Source of the DNA: Gemmobacter aquaticus
GTDB taxonomy: Bacteria > Pseudomonadota > Alphaproteobacteria > Rhodobacterales > Rhodobacteraceae
Direction of reading: 5' to 3'
Length of the DNA: 33,916 nt
Assembly: GCF_007859075.1 (NCBI RefSeq)
Contig: NZ_VOAK01000007.1
Location: forward strand, 1 to 33,916
Shown: positions 7,844 through 15,899 of the stretch, in pieces
Layout: each line of letters starts with the position of its first letter
Numbering within the stretch: position 1 is the first letter of the stretch
The notes under the pieces: generated by a model
The model's database searches: none
What the model was told of the DNA's origin: nothing
What the model saw: the letters and a program-made list of their open reading frames with translations, nothing else
Translations under genes and position numbers: made by a program

Positions 7844-8689
7844 TTACAGTTTCAGCAACCGCGCCGCGTTGTCGTGGAATACTTTCTCCAGAACCGCGTC
7901 TTTCAAGCCAAGCGCCTGAAAATCGTCGATGCTCTGACGGATCGGGCGGAATGGGTAGGAGGAGCCGAAGAGCAACTGATCCGACAGAAACCCGTTTGCG
8001 GCCTCGACGTAAAGCTGGCTGCCCGGCTGGAACACATACATGTCAGGGATCAGAAACACATTCTCATGCCGGAATGCCACGCCCACAATTCCCGCCACGT
8101 TGGGCCAGAAGCCGTGATAGGCGGCGATCTTCAGGTGAGGGAAGGCACGGGCGACGTTGGCCACCGGGGCCGGATCGTTGTATCGCGGGTCAGGAGTGGT
8201 TGGGCCGCTCATCAGGTAAAGTGGGACATCGAGGGCCTGCAAAAGCTCATAGAGCGGGAAGAAGGCAGGATCGTCTGCATGCCGGGCCGGGTTGCCAAAG
8301 CCCGGCTCCACGTCGATGCCTTTCAGGCCCAGCGTCAGGATTGCGCGCTCGGCCTCATCCAGCGCCGTCTGCCGACCCTGGCTGATGATATCGACCGAAC
8401 CGATCCCCTCGAGCAGGGGCGAGGCACTGGTAATCGCGTGAATCGTATCATTGGGCAGATGTTGCCCCGGCGTATGACGGCCGACAACCACGGCCTTTGT
8501 CAGCCCGGCACCTTCAACCTCAGCCAAGAAGCCCTCGGGCGTGGCAGAGCGGGTAAAATGCTCCACATCCCCGCGCGTGCCGACGCGGGCATTCAGCCAC
8601 TTCACCACCTCGTAATCCTGCCCGCCCGGTGTCTTGCCGAAGAAATCGTGCAAATAGGCCGGTCGGCAACGCATATCTATGATTTTCAT
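7844..8689 (-). CDS. Amidohydrolase-fold protein (Amidohydro_2/ACMSD-like) lacking usual metal ligands
   Basis: The 281-aa product has the overall pattern of the Amidohydro_2 TIM-barrel family: an N-terminal strand IIDMRCRP, a mid-barrel IDVEPGFGNP, PLYLMSGPT, the histidine-bearing strand LKIAAYHGFWP, and a C-terminal LLFGSSYPFRP with family-typical HDNAARLLKL. In catalytic members the N-terminal motif is DxHxH and the late motif is fGTDyP. Here the two histidines are replaced (DMRCRP) and the aspartate is serine (GSSYP), so canonical metal-dependent hydrolysis is doubtful. It starts 9 bp after ssuD, with AGGATAAGG upstream, as the last gene of the monooxygenase operon. Confidence 0.75.
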   Translation of the reverse strand: MKIIDMRCRPAYLHDFFGKTPGGQDYEVVKWLNARVGTRGDVEHFTRSATPEGFLAEVEGAGLTKAVVVGRHTPGQHLPNDTIHAITSASPLLEGIGSVDIISQGRQTALDEAERAILTLGLKGIDVEPGFGNPARHADDPAFFPLYELLQALDVPLYLMSGPTTPDPRYNDPAPVANVARAFPHLKIAAYHGFWPNVAGIVGVAFRHENVFLIPDMYVFQPGSQLYVEAANGFLSDQLLFGSSYPFRPIRQSIDDFQALGLKDAVLEKVFHDNAARLLKL

Positions 8690-8698
8690 GCCTTATCC

Positions 8699-9838
8699 TC
8701 AGCTTGCCGCACTCTGGCGGCGGATGTCGAAAGCGCCGCCGGTTTGGCTGCTCCCCTGCAGCGTCACTGGCGTCTTGCCCAGAAGAGGAAAGACCAACTC
8801 GGCCACGCGAAGCGACTCCTCGAGATGCGGGTAGCCCGACAGCACGAAGGTATCGACGCCAAGCGCCTGATACTCCCGCAGCCGCTCTGCAACCTGTTCA
8901 GGCGATCCCACCAGTGCCGTGCCCGCCCCGCCCCGCACAAGGCCGACCCCGGCCCAGAGGTTCGGCGACACCACCAGCCGGTCGCGGCGCCCGCCATGCA
9001 GCGCGGCCATACGGGCCTGGCCCACAGAGTCCATCTTGGCATAGCCCGCCTGCGCCGCCGCTATATCGGCATCTGTCAGACGGGATATCAGCCGATCAGC
9101 TTCGGACCATGCTTCTGCTTCCGTCTCGCGCACGATGACATGCAGGCGCAGGCCGTAGCGCAGCGTCCGACCCTGCCGCGCTGCGCGCGCGCGCACATCG
9201 GCGATCTTTTCGGCCACCTGCGCCGGAGGCTCTCCCCATGTGAGGTAAGCATCCACATGCTTTGCCGCCAGATCATGCGCGGCGTCGGACGAGCCGCCAA
9301 AATAGAGTGGTGGATAGGGGCGTTGCGCCGGCGGGTGATAGTTCTTTGCGCCCTCGACGCGGACATGCTTGCCCGCGAAATCCACTGTCTCGCCGGACAG
9401 CAGGCGCCGCCAGACGGTCAGGAATTCGTCCGCGTTTTCGTACCGGCCTGCATGGCTGAAGAAAGCGCCATCGGCAGCCAACTCGGTCGCATCTCCCCCC
9501 GGAACCACGTTCAAGAGGAGCCTCCCGCCCAATGCCTGATCCAGTGTCGCCGCTTGCCGAGCCGAGGCCGTGGGCCCCGAGATCGACGTGCGCAGCGCCA
9601 CCAGCAGCTTGATGCGCTGCGTGGCGTGGATCAGACTGGCTGCCACAACCCAAGGGTCCTGGCATGAGGCGCCAGTCGGGATCAGAAGCCCGTCATAGCC
9701 TAGCCGGTCCGCGGTCACCGCAATGTCGCGAAGGTAGTTCAGTGTCGGCGCGCGGCCACTGTCCGAGGTGCCCAGATACCGCGTATCGCCGGAGCTCGGC
9801 AAGAACCAGAAGATGTCAGGTGTTGGAAGGTGAGTCAT
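8699..9838 (-). CDS. ssuD: FMNH2-dependent alkanesulfonate monooxygenase, SsuD-like
   Basis: Family members use reduced FMN and O2 to cleave alkanesulfonates to the aldehyde and sulfite. The 379-aa product matches SsuD in length (about 380) and in strong blocks: [37 protein letters not shown] with the active-site cysteine seen in Ssu[26 protein letters not shown], and [20 protein letters not shown]. It belongs to the bacterial-luciferase-like TIM-barrel group. The start overlaps the end of the upstream DszA-like gene by 4 bp (ATGA). The reductase partner is probably the MsuE-like protein encoded at 24179-24739. A methanesulfonate monooxygenase (MsuD) role is an alternative, which the sfnG and msuE genes nearby would favour. 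Confidence 0.85.
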   Translation of the reverse strand: MTHLPTPDIFWFLPSSGDTRYLGTSDSGRAPTLNYLRDIAVTADRLGYDGLLIPTGASCQDPWVVAASLIHATQRIKLLVALRTSISGPTASARQAATLDQALGGRLLLNVVPGGDATELAADGAFFSHAGRYENADEFLTVWRRLLSGETVDFAGKHVRVEGAKNYHPPAQRPYPPLYFGGSSDAAHDLAAKHVDAYLTWGEPPAQVAEKIADVRARAARQGRTLRYGLRLHVIVRETEAEAWSEADRLISRLTDADIAAAQAGYAKMDSVGQARMAALHGGRRDRLVVSPNLWAGVGLVRGGAGTALVGSPEQVAERLREYQALGVDTFVLSGYPHLEESLRVAELVFPLLGKTPVTLQGSSQTGGAFDIRRQSAAS

Positions 9839-11223
9839 TCTGCAGCTCCAAGCAGGGATCCACCAATGCGGAAGCCCTGTGCTGTATGAGTGGCGGGCAG
9901 GCGGTCACCCTGTCCGAAGATGCGGTGGCGCAATGAGCCTTCGCCATAGGCGGTCTTGTAACTGCCGCGGGTTTGCAGCTCCGGCACGACCAGATCGGCG
10001 AAGTCAGTGTAGCTCTCAGGTGTGACTATTCGGGTCAGGTTGAAGCCGTCGATCTCGCCCTCGCGAACCCAGGCTTCCAGCTCGTCCGCCACCTGCACGG
10101 GCGTGCCCACGGCAATGGGATAGCGCCCGCCAAGGGCCAACTGATCCAGCAAGGCACGCTTGGTGTAGCCCCGGCTCTCGGCGATCTTCGCGGCCGACTG
10201 GATCGCATTCGACTGACCGAAGGGGATCGGGTCATCCAACCCAAATCGGGCAAAATCAATTCCGACAGAGGCGGAGTAATGGGCAAGTCCCGCCTCGGGG
10301 CTTGAGGCGGCCCGGTATTCGGCCAGTTTCTCATGGGCGCCGGCCTCGCTATGATCGGCGATCACCGCAATTCCGGCAAGGATGCGCACGTCCGACGGGT
10401 TGCGCCCGGCTGCGGCGACCGCCGCGCGCACCGCGCGCGAGGCCGCGCGGGCGGCCGCCTTGTCGGGCACCGAAATAAACACACATTCGGCATGGCGCGC
10501 GGCGAAGACCTGGCCCCGGCCTGAAGTGCCGGCCTGAAACAGCACGGGCGTGCGCTGGCGCGACGGTTCTGAAAGGTGATAGCCGTCAACCTGATAGAAC
10601 TGTCCGTGGTGATGGACCGGATGAATGCGCGCGGGATCGGCATAGACCCGCGAGGCGCGATCGCCGCGAACCGCGCCTTCCTCCCACGAGCCCTCCCAAA
10701 GCTTGTAGAGCACCTCCAGATACTCGTCAGCCTGATCGTAGCGCAGGTCGTGCCTGATCTGGTCCGATCGCCCGACTGCACGGGCGGCGCTGTCGAGATA
10801 GCCGGTCACGATGTTCCAGCCGATCCGGCCATCGGTCAGATGATCGAGCGTCGAGATGCGGCGGGCAAAAGTGTACGGCGCCTCGTTGTTCACATTCACG
10901 GTGACACCAAATCCGAGGTGCCGTGTGACCGAGGCCATTGCCGAGACCAGCACCAGCGGATCATTCACCGGAAGCTGCACGGCCTCGCGTGCGGTGACAT
11001 CGATGCCAGCACCGTAGACGTCATAGACCCCCAGGATATCTGCCAGAAACACTGCATCGAAAAGCCCGCGCTCCAGCGTTTTCGCCAGATCGGTCCAGTA
11101 GTCCAGCCGCTTGTAATTTACCGAGGTGTCACGAGGATGCACCCATTGGCCATGATTGATATGGCCGATGCTGTTCATGTTGAAGGCATTGACCAGTATA
11201 TGTTTTCCAAGCCGTTCGGCCAT
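9835..11223 (-). CDS. FMN-dependent monooxygenase of the DszA/NtaA/SnaA family
   Basis: The 462-aa product belongs to the luciferase-like flavin monooxygenases that include dibenzothiophene-sulfone monooxygenase DszA and nitrilotriacetate monooxygenase NtaA. Supporting blocks are [81 protein letters not shown] and [22 protein letters not shown]. DszA members open the C-S bond of a cyclic sulfone using FMNH2. GAGG precedes the ATG, and the end overlaps ssuD by 4 bp. It lies 15 bp after an SfnB/DszC-like gene, so one transcript encodes two DszC-like enzymes, one DszA-like enzyme and SsuD. No DszB-like desulfinase is seen. The natural substrate is unknown. Confidence 0.82.
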   Translation of the reverse strand: MAERLGKHILVNAFNMNSIGHINHGQWVHPRDTSVNYKRLDYWTDLAKTLERGLFDAVFLADILGVYDVYGAGIDVTAREAVQLPVNDPLVLVSAMASVTRHLGFGVTVNVNNEAPYTFARRISTLDHLTDGRIGWNIVTGYLDSAARAVGRSDQIRHDLRYDQADEYLEVLYKLWEGSWEEGAVRGDRASRVYADPARIHPVHHHGQFYQVDGYHLSEPSRQRTPVLFQAGTSGRGQVFAARHAECVFISVPDKAAARAASRAVRAAVAAAGRNPSDVRILAGIAVIADHSEAGAHEKLAEYRAASSPEAGLAHYSASVGIDFARFGLDDPIPFGQSNAIQSAAKIAESRGYTKRALLDQLALGGRYPIAVGTPVQVADELEAWVREGEIDGFNLTRIVTPESYTDFADLVVPELQTRGSYKTAYGEGSLRHRIFGQGDRLPATHTAQGFRIGGSLLGAAE

Positions 11224-11238
11224 CAGTTCGCCCTCATG

Positions 11239-12441
11239 TCAGATTGCCCCGTGCCGGGGAGGGTTTACGCCGTTCAGGGCAAAGTTCCCGATGGCGTGGT
11301 ATTTCCACCGCACCGGATCGTGCAGCGTATGGGTGCGGACGTTGCGCCAATAGAGGTCAAGGTTGTCGTCCGCGAAGGTGGCCGAGGTGCCGGTAAACTC
11401 GAAGAGTTTTGAGGCTGCCAGCAGGCCCGCCCGGGTCGTCAACACTTTGGCTTCGGCCACCGCGACCGAGGCTCCCGCAACCGTATTCTCTGTGGGCTCG
11501 GTAATCGCGGCATCAACGGCTGCTCCGGCACGGTGGAGCAACGCCTCGGCCGCCGAAAGGCGCAGCGCGACCTCGCCCAGACCCGCGAGGGTCAACGGGT
11601 CTTCCGCTGCAGTCGCCACTCTCGCATCGATCCAGGGCCGGGCGCGATCGCGGATGAAGGGCAGCGTCGCTGTGAATGCGCTCTGCCCGATGCCAAGGTC
11701 GATCGCGGCATGGATGAGTTGCGCCACTGGACCGATGGGGGTCGGACGCTCGAAACTGGTCTGGAACGGCACCACCCATTCCGGCTGAACCTGCACCTGA
11801 TCAAAGGCGACCGACCCCGAGCCGGTGACGCGCTGCCCGAAACCATCCCAGTCATCGGTAATGCTGACACCTGGCGCACGGCGTGGAATGAAGACCAGCT
11901 GCTGCACGTCTTCGTCATCGACGGCAAGAGTGGGTATCCAGTGGGCATAGATGGCGCCGGTGCAATAGAATTTCTGGCCCTGCAGCAAAAGACCTCCGGG
12001 CGTGCGCACCAGCCGTGTTCGGCGCTTGAAATCGCGGTGGCTGATCTCGGCCAGCGCATTGCCGAAGCGCAGGCCACGCAACGCCTTCTGAAAGAAGAAC
12101 CGCTGCTGGTCCTCCCGCGCGCCCGAGCGCAGCACCTCCAGCGCGTAAAAATGGTTCTGCGGTATCTGCGACAATGACCCGTCGGCTGCAGCTATGATCG
12201 CTGTCACCCGCGCCAGCGTGACCATCGACACCCCCGCCCCGCCGTGCGCGCGGGGCACCGTGATGCCCCACAGACCCGACGCAGAAAAGGCATCCAGCTC
12301 TGCCCAGGGCAGGATACGCTCGCGGTCACGATCAACCGCACCGGGGGCAAAGCTCTCGGCCAACGCCCGCGCGACCTCCAACGCCTCGGCGTCAGTGCGA
12401 ATGATATGGGCCTCAGGCGGCGGGCTGGCAGGATTCGTCAT
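11239..12441 (-). CDS. sfnB: SfnB/DszC-like flavin monooxygenase of the acyl-CoA dehydrogenase fold (copy 1)
   Basis: The 400-aa product has the acyl-CoA dehydrogenase fold but is of the sulfur-acquisition (SfnB) group related to DszC, enzymes that use reduced flavin and O2 rather than acyl-CoA. Shared signatures are DRDRERILPWAELDAFSASGL, SLSQIPQNHFYALEVLR, KFYCTGAIYAHWIPTLA, ITDDWDGFGQRVTGSGSV, and the C-terminal WRNVRTHTLHDPVRWKYHAIGNFALNG. It starts 3 bp after the end of the second SfnB-like gene, and the two proteins share these blocks throughout, indicating tandem duplication and divergence. The substrate may be a thioether, sulfoxide or sulfone. Confidence 0.85.
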   Translation of the reverse strand: MTNPASPPPEAHIIRTDAEALEVARALAESFAPGAVDRDRERILPWAELDAFSASGLWGITVPRAHGGAGVSMVTLARVTAIIAAADGSLSQIPQNHFYALEVLRSGAREDQQRFFFQKALRGLRFGNALAEISHRDFKRRTRLVRTPGGLLLQGQKFYCTGAIYAHWIPTLAVDDEDVQQLVFIPRRAPGVSITDDWDGFGQRVTGSGSVAFDQVQVQPEWVVPFQTSFERPTPIGPVAQLIHAAIDLGIGQSAFTATLPFIRDRARPWIDARVATAAEDPLTLAGLGEVALRLSAAEALLHRAGAAVDAAITEPTENTVAGASVAVAEAKVLTTRAGLLAASKLFEFTGTSATFADDNLDLYWRNVRTHTLHDPVRWKYHAIGNFALNGVNPPRHGAI

Positions 12442-12444
12442 GGT

Positions 12445-13683
12445 TCAGTTCCATTGATGGCGGGCAGGCAGGGCACCGTTCAGGTGCCAGTTGCCCAGAA
12501 GATGCAGCTTCCAGCGCAGAGGATCGTGAAGCGTATGCACACGGGCATTGCGCCAGTGCCGACCAAGGTTGGGACGAGCGCGGGTGGCGGCACTGCCGGC
12601 CAGCTCAAACAACTTTTCCGATGCCTCGAGAGCGATTTCCGAGGTCAGCACCTTGGCCTCGGCTACGGCGACCGAGGCGCGGGCGCTGCTTTCGGCCGTG
12701 ACGGGTGCAGCGGCTATTTCATCCAGCAGGCGGGCAGCACGGCGAAGGACGGCCTGTGCCGCGTGAATGCCGATCTGCAACTGCCCAACCTCAGCAATGA
12801 CATATGGATCATCGACCGCACGCGCGACGCCGCTGTCGACCCAAGGACGCGAGCGGGAGCGCAGAAACTCCAGCGTGTCGGCAAAGGCGGCCAAGGCGAT
12901 GCCACTGTCGATGGCAGCCTGGATCAGTTGCGACACAGGCCCCGCGAGGCCCGGGATATCGACGCGCTGCCAGACCGGAATGATCTGATCATCGGCGATG
13001 GGCACATCGTCAAAGATCACCGTGCCGGAAGCGGTCGTGCGCTGCCCGAATGAGTCCCAGTCGTCAACGATCCGCACACCCGGCGCATCGCGCGGCACCC
13101 AGACCTGAACCGGGCGACCCTGCGGATCGTTGGCACGGGTGGGGATCCAATGCGCAAAGATTGCACCGGTAGAGTAAAAGCGCTGCCCCGAAAGACGCAG
13201 CCCCTTGGGCGTGTCGCGCAGGCCGGTGGTGTTGTGGGTCACGACCGCACGACTTTTCTCGGGTCCGGCATTGCCAATGCGGTGTCCTGCCAGCACATCG
13301 CCAAAGAAGCGGCGCTTCTGGGCCTCGGTCCCGGCCTCGGTCAGCAGTTGCAGCACACCAAAATGGTTCTGTGGAATCTGCCCGACCGAGCTGTCGGCGG
13401 TGCAGATTATTTCGAACACCTGCGCCAGCGTCTCGTACCCCAGACCAGAGCCGCCATAGGCGCGCGGGACCAGAATCGAGCCTAGCCCCAAGGCGGTAAA
13501 GGCCTCGATCTCGCGCCAGGGCAGGATGCGGTCGCGGTCCCGTTCCGCGGCAAGGGGGGCGATATGATCCGCCAGCGCACGTGCGGCGGCCAACGCGGCT
13601 GTGGCGTCGGGCAGAACCGGCGGGCGATTGGGCGCAAGCGGTCCGATCTGTGCGCTGGAGGCGGAGGGCCGATGGATCGTCAT
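12445..13683 (-). CDS. sfnB: SfnB/DszC-like flavin monooxygenase (copy 2), first gene of its operon
   Basis: The 412-aa product has the same architecture as the copy at 11239-12441: AAERDRDRILPWREIEAFTALGL, DSSVGQIPQNHFGVLQLL, GQRFYSTGAIFAHWIPTRA, IVDDWDSFGQRTTASGTVIF and a terminal WRNARVHTLHDPLRWKLHLLGNWHLNG. I place the start at 13683 (MTIHRP), because the frame beyond it runs through an operator-like element at 13700-13725 into untranslated leader. The Shine-Dalgarno signal is weak (GGGAAA). Only 3 bp separate it from copy 1. As first gene of the five-gene monooxygenase operon, its promoter probably sits in the 131-bp gap after tauC. Confidence 0.85.
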   Translation of the reverse strand: MTIHRPSASSAQIGPLAPNRPPVLPDATAALAAARALADHIAPLAAERDRDRILPWREIEAFTALGLGSILVPRAYGGSGLGYETLAQVFEIICTADSSVGQIPQNHFGVLQLLTEAGTEAQKRRFFGDVLAGHRIGNAGPEKSRAVVTHNTTGLRDTPKGLRLSGQRFYSTGAIFAHWIPTRANDPQGRPVQVWVPRDAPGVRIVDDWDSFGQRTTASGTVIFDDVPIADDQIIPVWQRVDIPGLAGPVSQLIQAAIDSGIALAAFADTLEFLRSRSRPWVDSGVARAVDDPYVIAEVGQLQIGIHAAQAVLRRAARLLDEIAAAPVTAESSARASVAVAEAKVLTSEIALEASEKLFELAGSAATRARPNLGRHWRNARVHTLHDPLRWKLHLLGNWHLNGALPARHQWN

Positions 13684-13699
13684 AGGGTTTCCCGCACGA

Positions 13700-13725
13700 A
13701 TTAAAACGATTTCTTCAGTCGTGAT
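13700..13725 (+). promoter_or_regulatory. Operator-like element, copy 3 (ahead of the SfnB operon)
   Basis: ATTAAAACGA-TTTCTTCA-GTCGTGAT lies 16 nt before the SfnB copy-2 start at 13683. Read with the gene, the GTCGTGAT half is the distal one, and a CATAAT hexamer overlapping it (13722-13727) could serve as a -10 box, so a bound protein would occlude transcription initiation. Spacing and both halves match the metQ copy exactly. Confidence 0.68.
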
Positions 13726-13814
13726 TATGGGTGCAAAGGGCGCGCGCGGCGATTCCAAAGCATGGCGAGAAAAGGGATCGTCGTTCCCCGAATGACCTGC
13801 AAAAGGAAAGAAAC

Positions 13815-15023
13815 TCAGCCTCTGCCTTTCCATGGCACAAGGCGCGCCTCAGCCCAACGCATCAGGATATCAATGGCATAGCCGATGATGCCGATGAGGA
13901 TGATGCCCATGACCACGATATCGGTCAGCTGGAACTTTGACGCGACAAGGATCATCATGCCGGCACCTTTTTCGGCCGCGACCAGCTCGGCTGCGACGAC
14001 GGTTCCCCAGCAGACGCCAAGCGCCACGCGCAGTCCGGTGAAGATCTCTGGCAGCGAATTGGGGATCAGGATATGCCGCAAAACCTGCATACGGCTGGCC
14101 CCCAACGAATAGGCGGCATGAACCTTTGAAAGCCTGACGGCAGATGCACCCGAGCGCGCGGCGATAACCATGATCCACAGCGCGGCCAGAAACAGCAGAA
14201 CGATCTTGCCGCTTTCCCATATGCCGAACCAGATAATGATGAGCGGGATCAGCGCCAACGGCGGTACCGGACGCATGAACTCTACAATCGGGTCGAACCA
14301 ACCACGGAACCAGCCCGACAGCGCCATCGCGTAGCCCAGGGGGATTCCGACCAATGCGCCCAGAACGAGACCGGCGAGCACGCGCAGCAATGAATAGCCA
14401 AGATGCTCCCACAGCGCCGTGTTCTGGTATCCGTTCCGGGCGATCTCCCAGAAACGCGCTGCCACTGCCTCGGGCGCGGGCAGCCAGATCGGTTCCATTT
14501 GCCAGCCGGGATCGGGGGTGAATGAGAGCGCCCCCTTTGGCGTCAGAACCACATGACCATGTGGAACCGGCGCAGATTGGCCGGGAGAAATCGGCAGCCC
14601 TTCGACCGTTACGATCTGCGTACCCGGCGTGTCTTTGTCTGTCGGCCGGATCAGGGTGGATCGCCATGCGGGGGTCGCAAAGACAGTCTTGCCGACTGGC
14701 AGAGACAATGGGTCGGGCTTGTCCTCTGGACGATGCACGATGATCGTCACTCGGCCTTCAGCGGCGCCATCAGGACCGTTAGTGCCATAGTCAAAGCCGG
14801 TCTGTCCCAGAAACGGGCCGGGCACATGCAGCGGCACCAGACGCGAGCCGGTAAAGCCCCCCCAGATTGCCAACACGGCGATGATCGACAGCAACTGCGC
14901 CCAGCGATTTGGCCGTATCGCGGCGATATCACCGAACACAGGGCGCGGCTTCCGTGGTGACAACAGGCGCAGCACGGACCAACTACCCAGGAACAGCCCC
15001 AGATAGGTCAACAGAACAATCAC
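13815..15023 (-). CDS. tauC: TauC-type ABC transporter permease with large N-terminal periplasmic insert
   Basis: The inner-membrane subunit of a taurine/alkanesulfonate importer. The 402-aa product is longer than E. coli TauC (275 aa). It has a first membrane span at about 4-20, a second at about 42-60 (LLSIIAVLAIWGGF), then an extracytoplasmic insert of about 120 residues, then the permease domain from about 195. In this domain PPLALIPLIIIWFGIWESGKIVLLF, the EAA-like loop AYSLGASRMQVLRHILIPNSLPEIFTG and the C-terminal RLVPWKGRG match TauC closely. The GTG start overlaps the tauB stop (GTGA). It is the last gene of tauABC. No tauD dioxygenase follows. Confidence 0.85.
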   Translation of the reverse strand: MIVLLTYLGLFLGSWSVLRLLSPRKPRPVFGDIAAIRPNRWAQLLSIIAVLAIWGGFTGSRLVPLHVPGPFLGQTGFDYGTNGPDGAAEGRVTIIVHRPEDKPDPLSLPVGKTVFATPAWRSTLIRPTDKDTPGTQIVTVEGLPISPGQSAPVPHGHVVLTPKGALSFTPDPGWQMEPIWLPAPEAVAARFWEIARNGYQNTALWEHLGYSLLRVLAGLVLGALVGIPLGYAMALSGWFRGWFDPIVEFMRPVPPLALIPLIIIWFGIWESGKIVLLFLAALWIMVIAARSGASAVRLSKVHAAYSLGASRMQVLRHILIPNSLPEIFTGLRVALGVCWGTVVAAELVAAEKGAGMMILVASKFQLTDIVVMGIILIGIIGYAIDILMRWAEARLVPWKGRG

Positions 15024-15826
15024 TCGGCGGCCTCCGGTCGGCCCATGATCTCTTCCTCGAGGCCCCAGATCGTCGAGAGAATCTCCTCGCGGCGGGACTG
15101 GAAGGCGCGCGATTGCTTGACGGCGCGCAGATCGCCCCCTGCGGCCATCCGCGCAAAAGGCAGGCGCAGGTCTTGCAGAATTCGACCCGGACGCGGCGCC
15201 ATGACAATCAAACGCTCGCCCAGAAGCAGGGCCTCATCAACGGAGTGCGTGATCAGAATGATGGTCTTGCCTGTGTCTTGCCACAGGTCCAGCACAAGGC
15301 TTTGCATCTTTTCCCGCGTCAATGCGTCGAGTGCGCCAAGCGGCTCGTCCATCAGGATAAGGTCAGGATCGCCGGCAAGGCAGCGTGCCAGCGCCACACG
15401 TTGCTGCATGCCGCCAGACAATTGCCAGACCGCCTTGTCGGCGTACCCCTGCAGACCCACCTGCGCCAGAAGGCGGCGAACCAGCGCCTCGCGCGAGGCA
15501 CGCGGGGCACCGCCCATACGCGGCCCGAAATCGACATTGCGCGCGACGCTCATCCATTCAAACAGCGCGCCTTGCTGGAACACGATGCCCCGGTCGCGGC
15601 CCGGCCCGGCAATCGGGCGACCATTCAGCAAGGCCTGGCCGGAAGACTGACGCTGAAACCCCGCAAGGATTGACAACAGCGTAGTCTTGCCGCAGCCCGA
15701 AGGCCCGACAATGGCCACCAGCTCTCCCTTGCCGATCGACAGGCTGATATCGCAAAGCGCCAATGTCTCGCGGCCCTCGGGCGTGGGAAAGCGCATCGAC
15801 AGGTCGTGAAGGCTGAGCAGGGTCAT
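15020..15826 (-). CDS. tauB: TauB-type ABC transporter ATPase
   Basis: The 268-aa product contains Walker A GPSGCGKTT, Q-loop IVFQQGALFEWMSVARNVDFG, signature LSGGMQQRVALARCL, Walker B LILMDEPLGALD and the H-loop ITHSVDEALLLGERLIVMAPRPGRI; this last block and GALFEW are typical of TauB/SsuB. The start at 15826 (MTLLSLHDL) is preferred, since the frame further upstream passes through a strong hairpin. It sits 73 bp after tauA and overlaps tauC by 4 bp. It energises uptake of taurine or another short sulfonate. Confidence 0.88.
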   Translation of the reverse strand: MTLLSLHDLSMRFPTPEGRETLALCDISLSIGKGELVAIVGPSGCGKTTLLSILAGFQRQSSGQALLNGRPIAGPGRDRGIVFQQGALFEWMSVARNVDFGPRMGGAPRASREALVRRLLAQVGLQGYADKAVWQLSGGMQQRVALARCLAGDPDLILMDEPLGALDALTREKMQSLVLDLWQDTGKTIILITHSVDEALLLGERLIVMAPRPGRILQDLRLPFARMAAGGDLRAVKQSRAFQSRREEILSTIWGLEEEIMGRPEAAE

Positions 15827-15847
15827 GGGGTCAATCTTTTCAATGAA

Positions 15848-15882
15848 CGCGGCGCAGACCCGAGGGGAAGGTCTGCGCCGCG
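15848..15882 (-). promoter_or_regulatory. Intercistronic stem-loop between tauA and tauB
   Basis: CGCGGCGCAGACC and GGTCTGCGCCGCG form a 13-bp perfect stem with a 9-nt loop (CGAGGGGAA). It lies 18 bp after the tauA stop and 22 bp before the tauB start. There is no strong U-tract, so rather than a full terminator it most likely stabilises the tauA message or partly attenuates readthrough, giving more binding protein than membrane subunits, as is common in ABC operons. Confidence 0.65.
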
Positions 15883-15899
15883 CATGAACCGCGTCTGCG

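Noticed and set aside
7748-9667. Very long rightward open frame (639 codons)
   Set aside because: It is antisense to the amidohydrolase and ssuD genes, which have clear family signatures and ribosome binding sites; it arises from GC-rich codon bias.
11239-13683. Tandem genes as true acyl-CoA dehydrogenases of fatty-acid breakdown
   Set aside because: The SfnB/DszC-type blocks and the sulfur-gene context point to flavin-dependent monooxygenases; no beta-oxidation genes are near.
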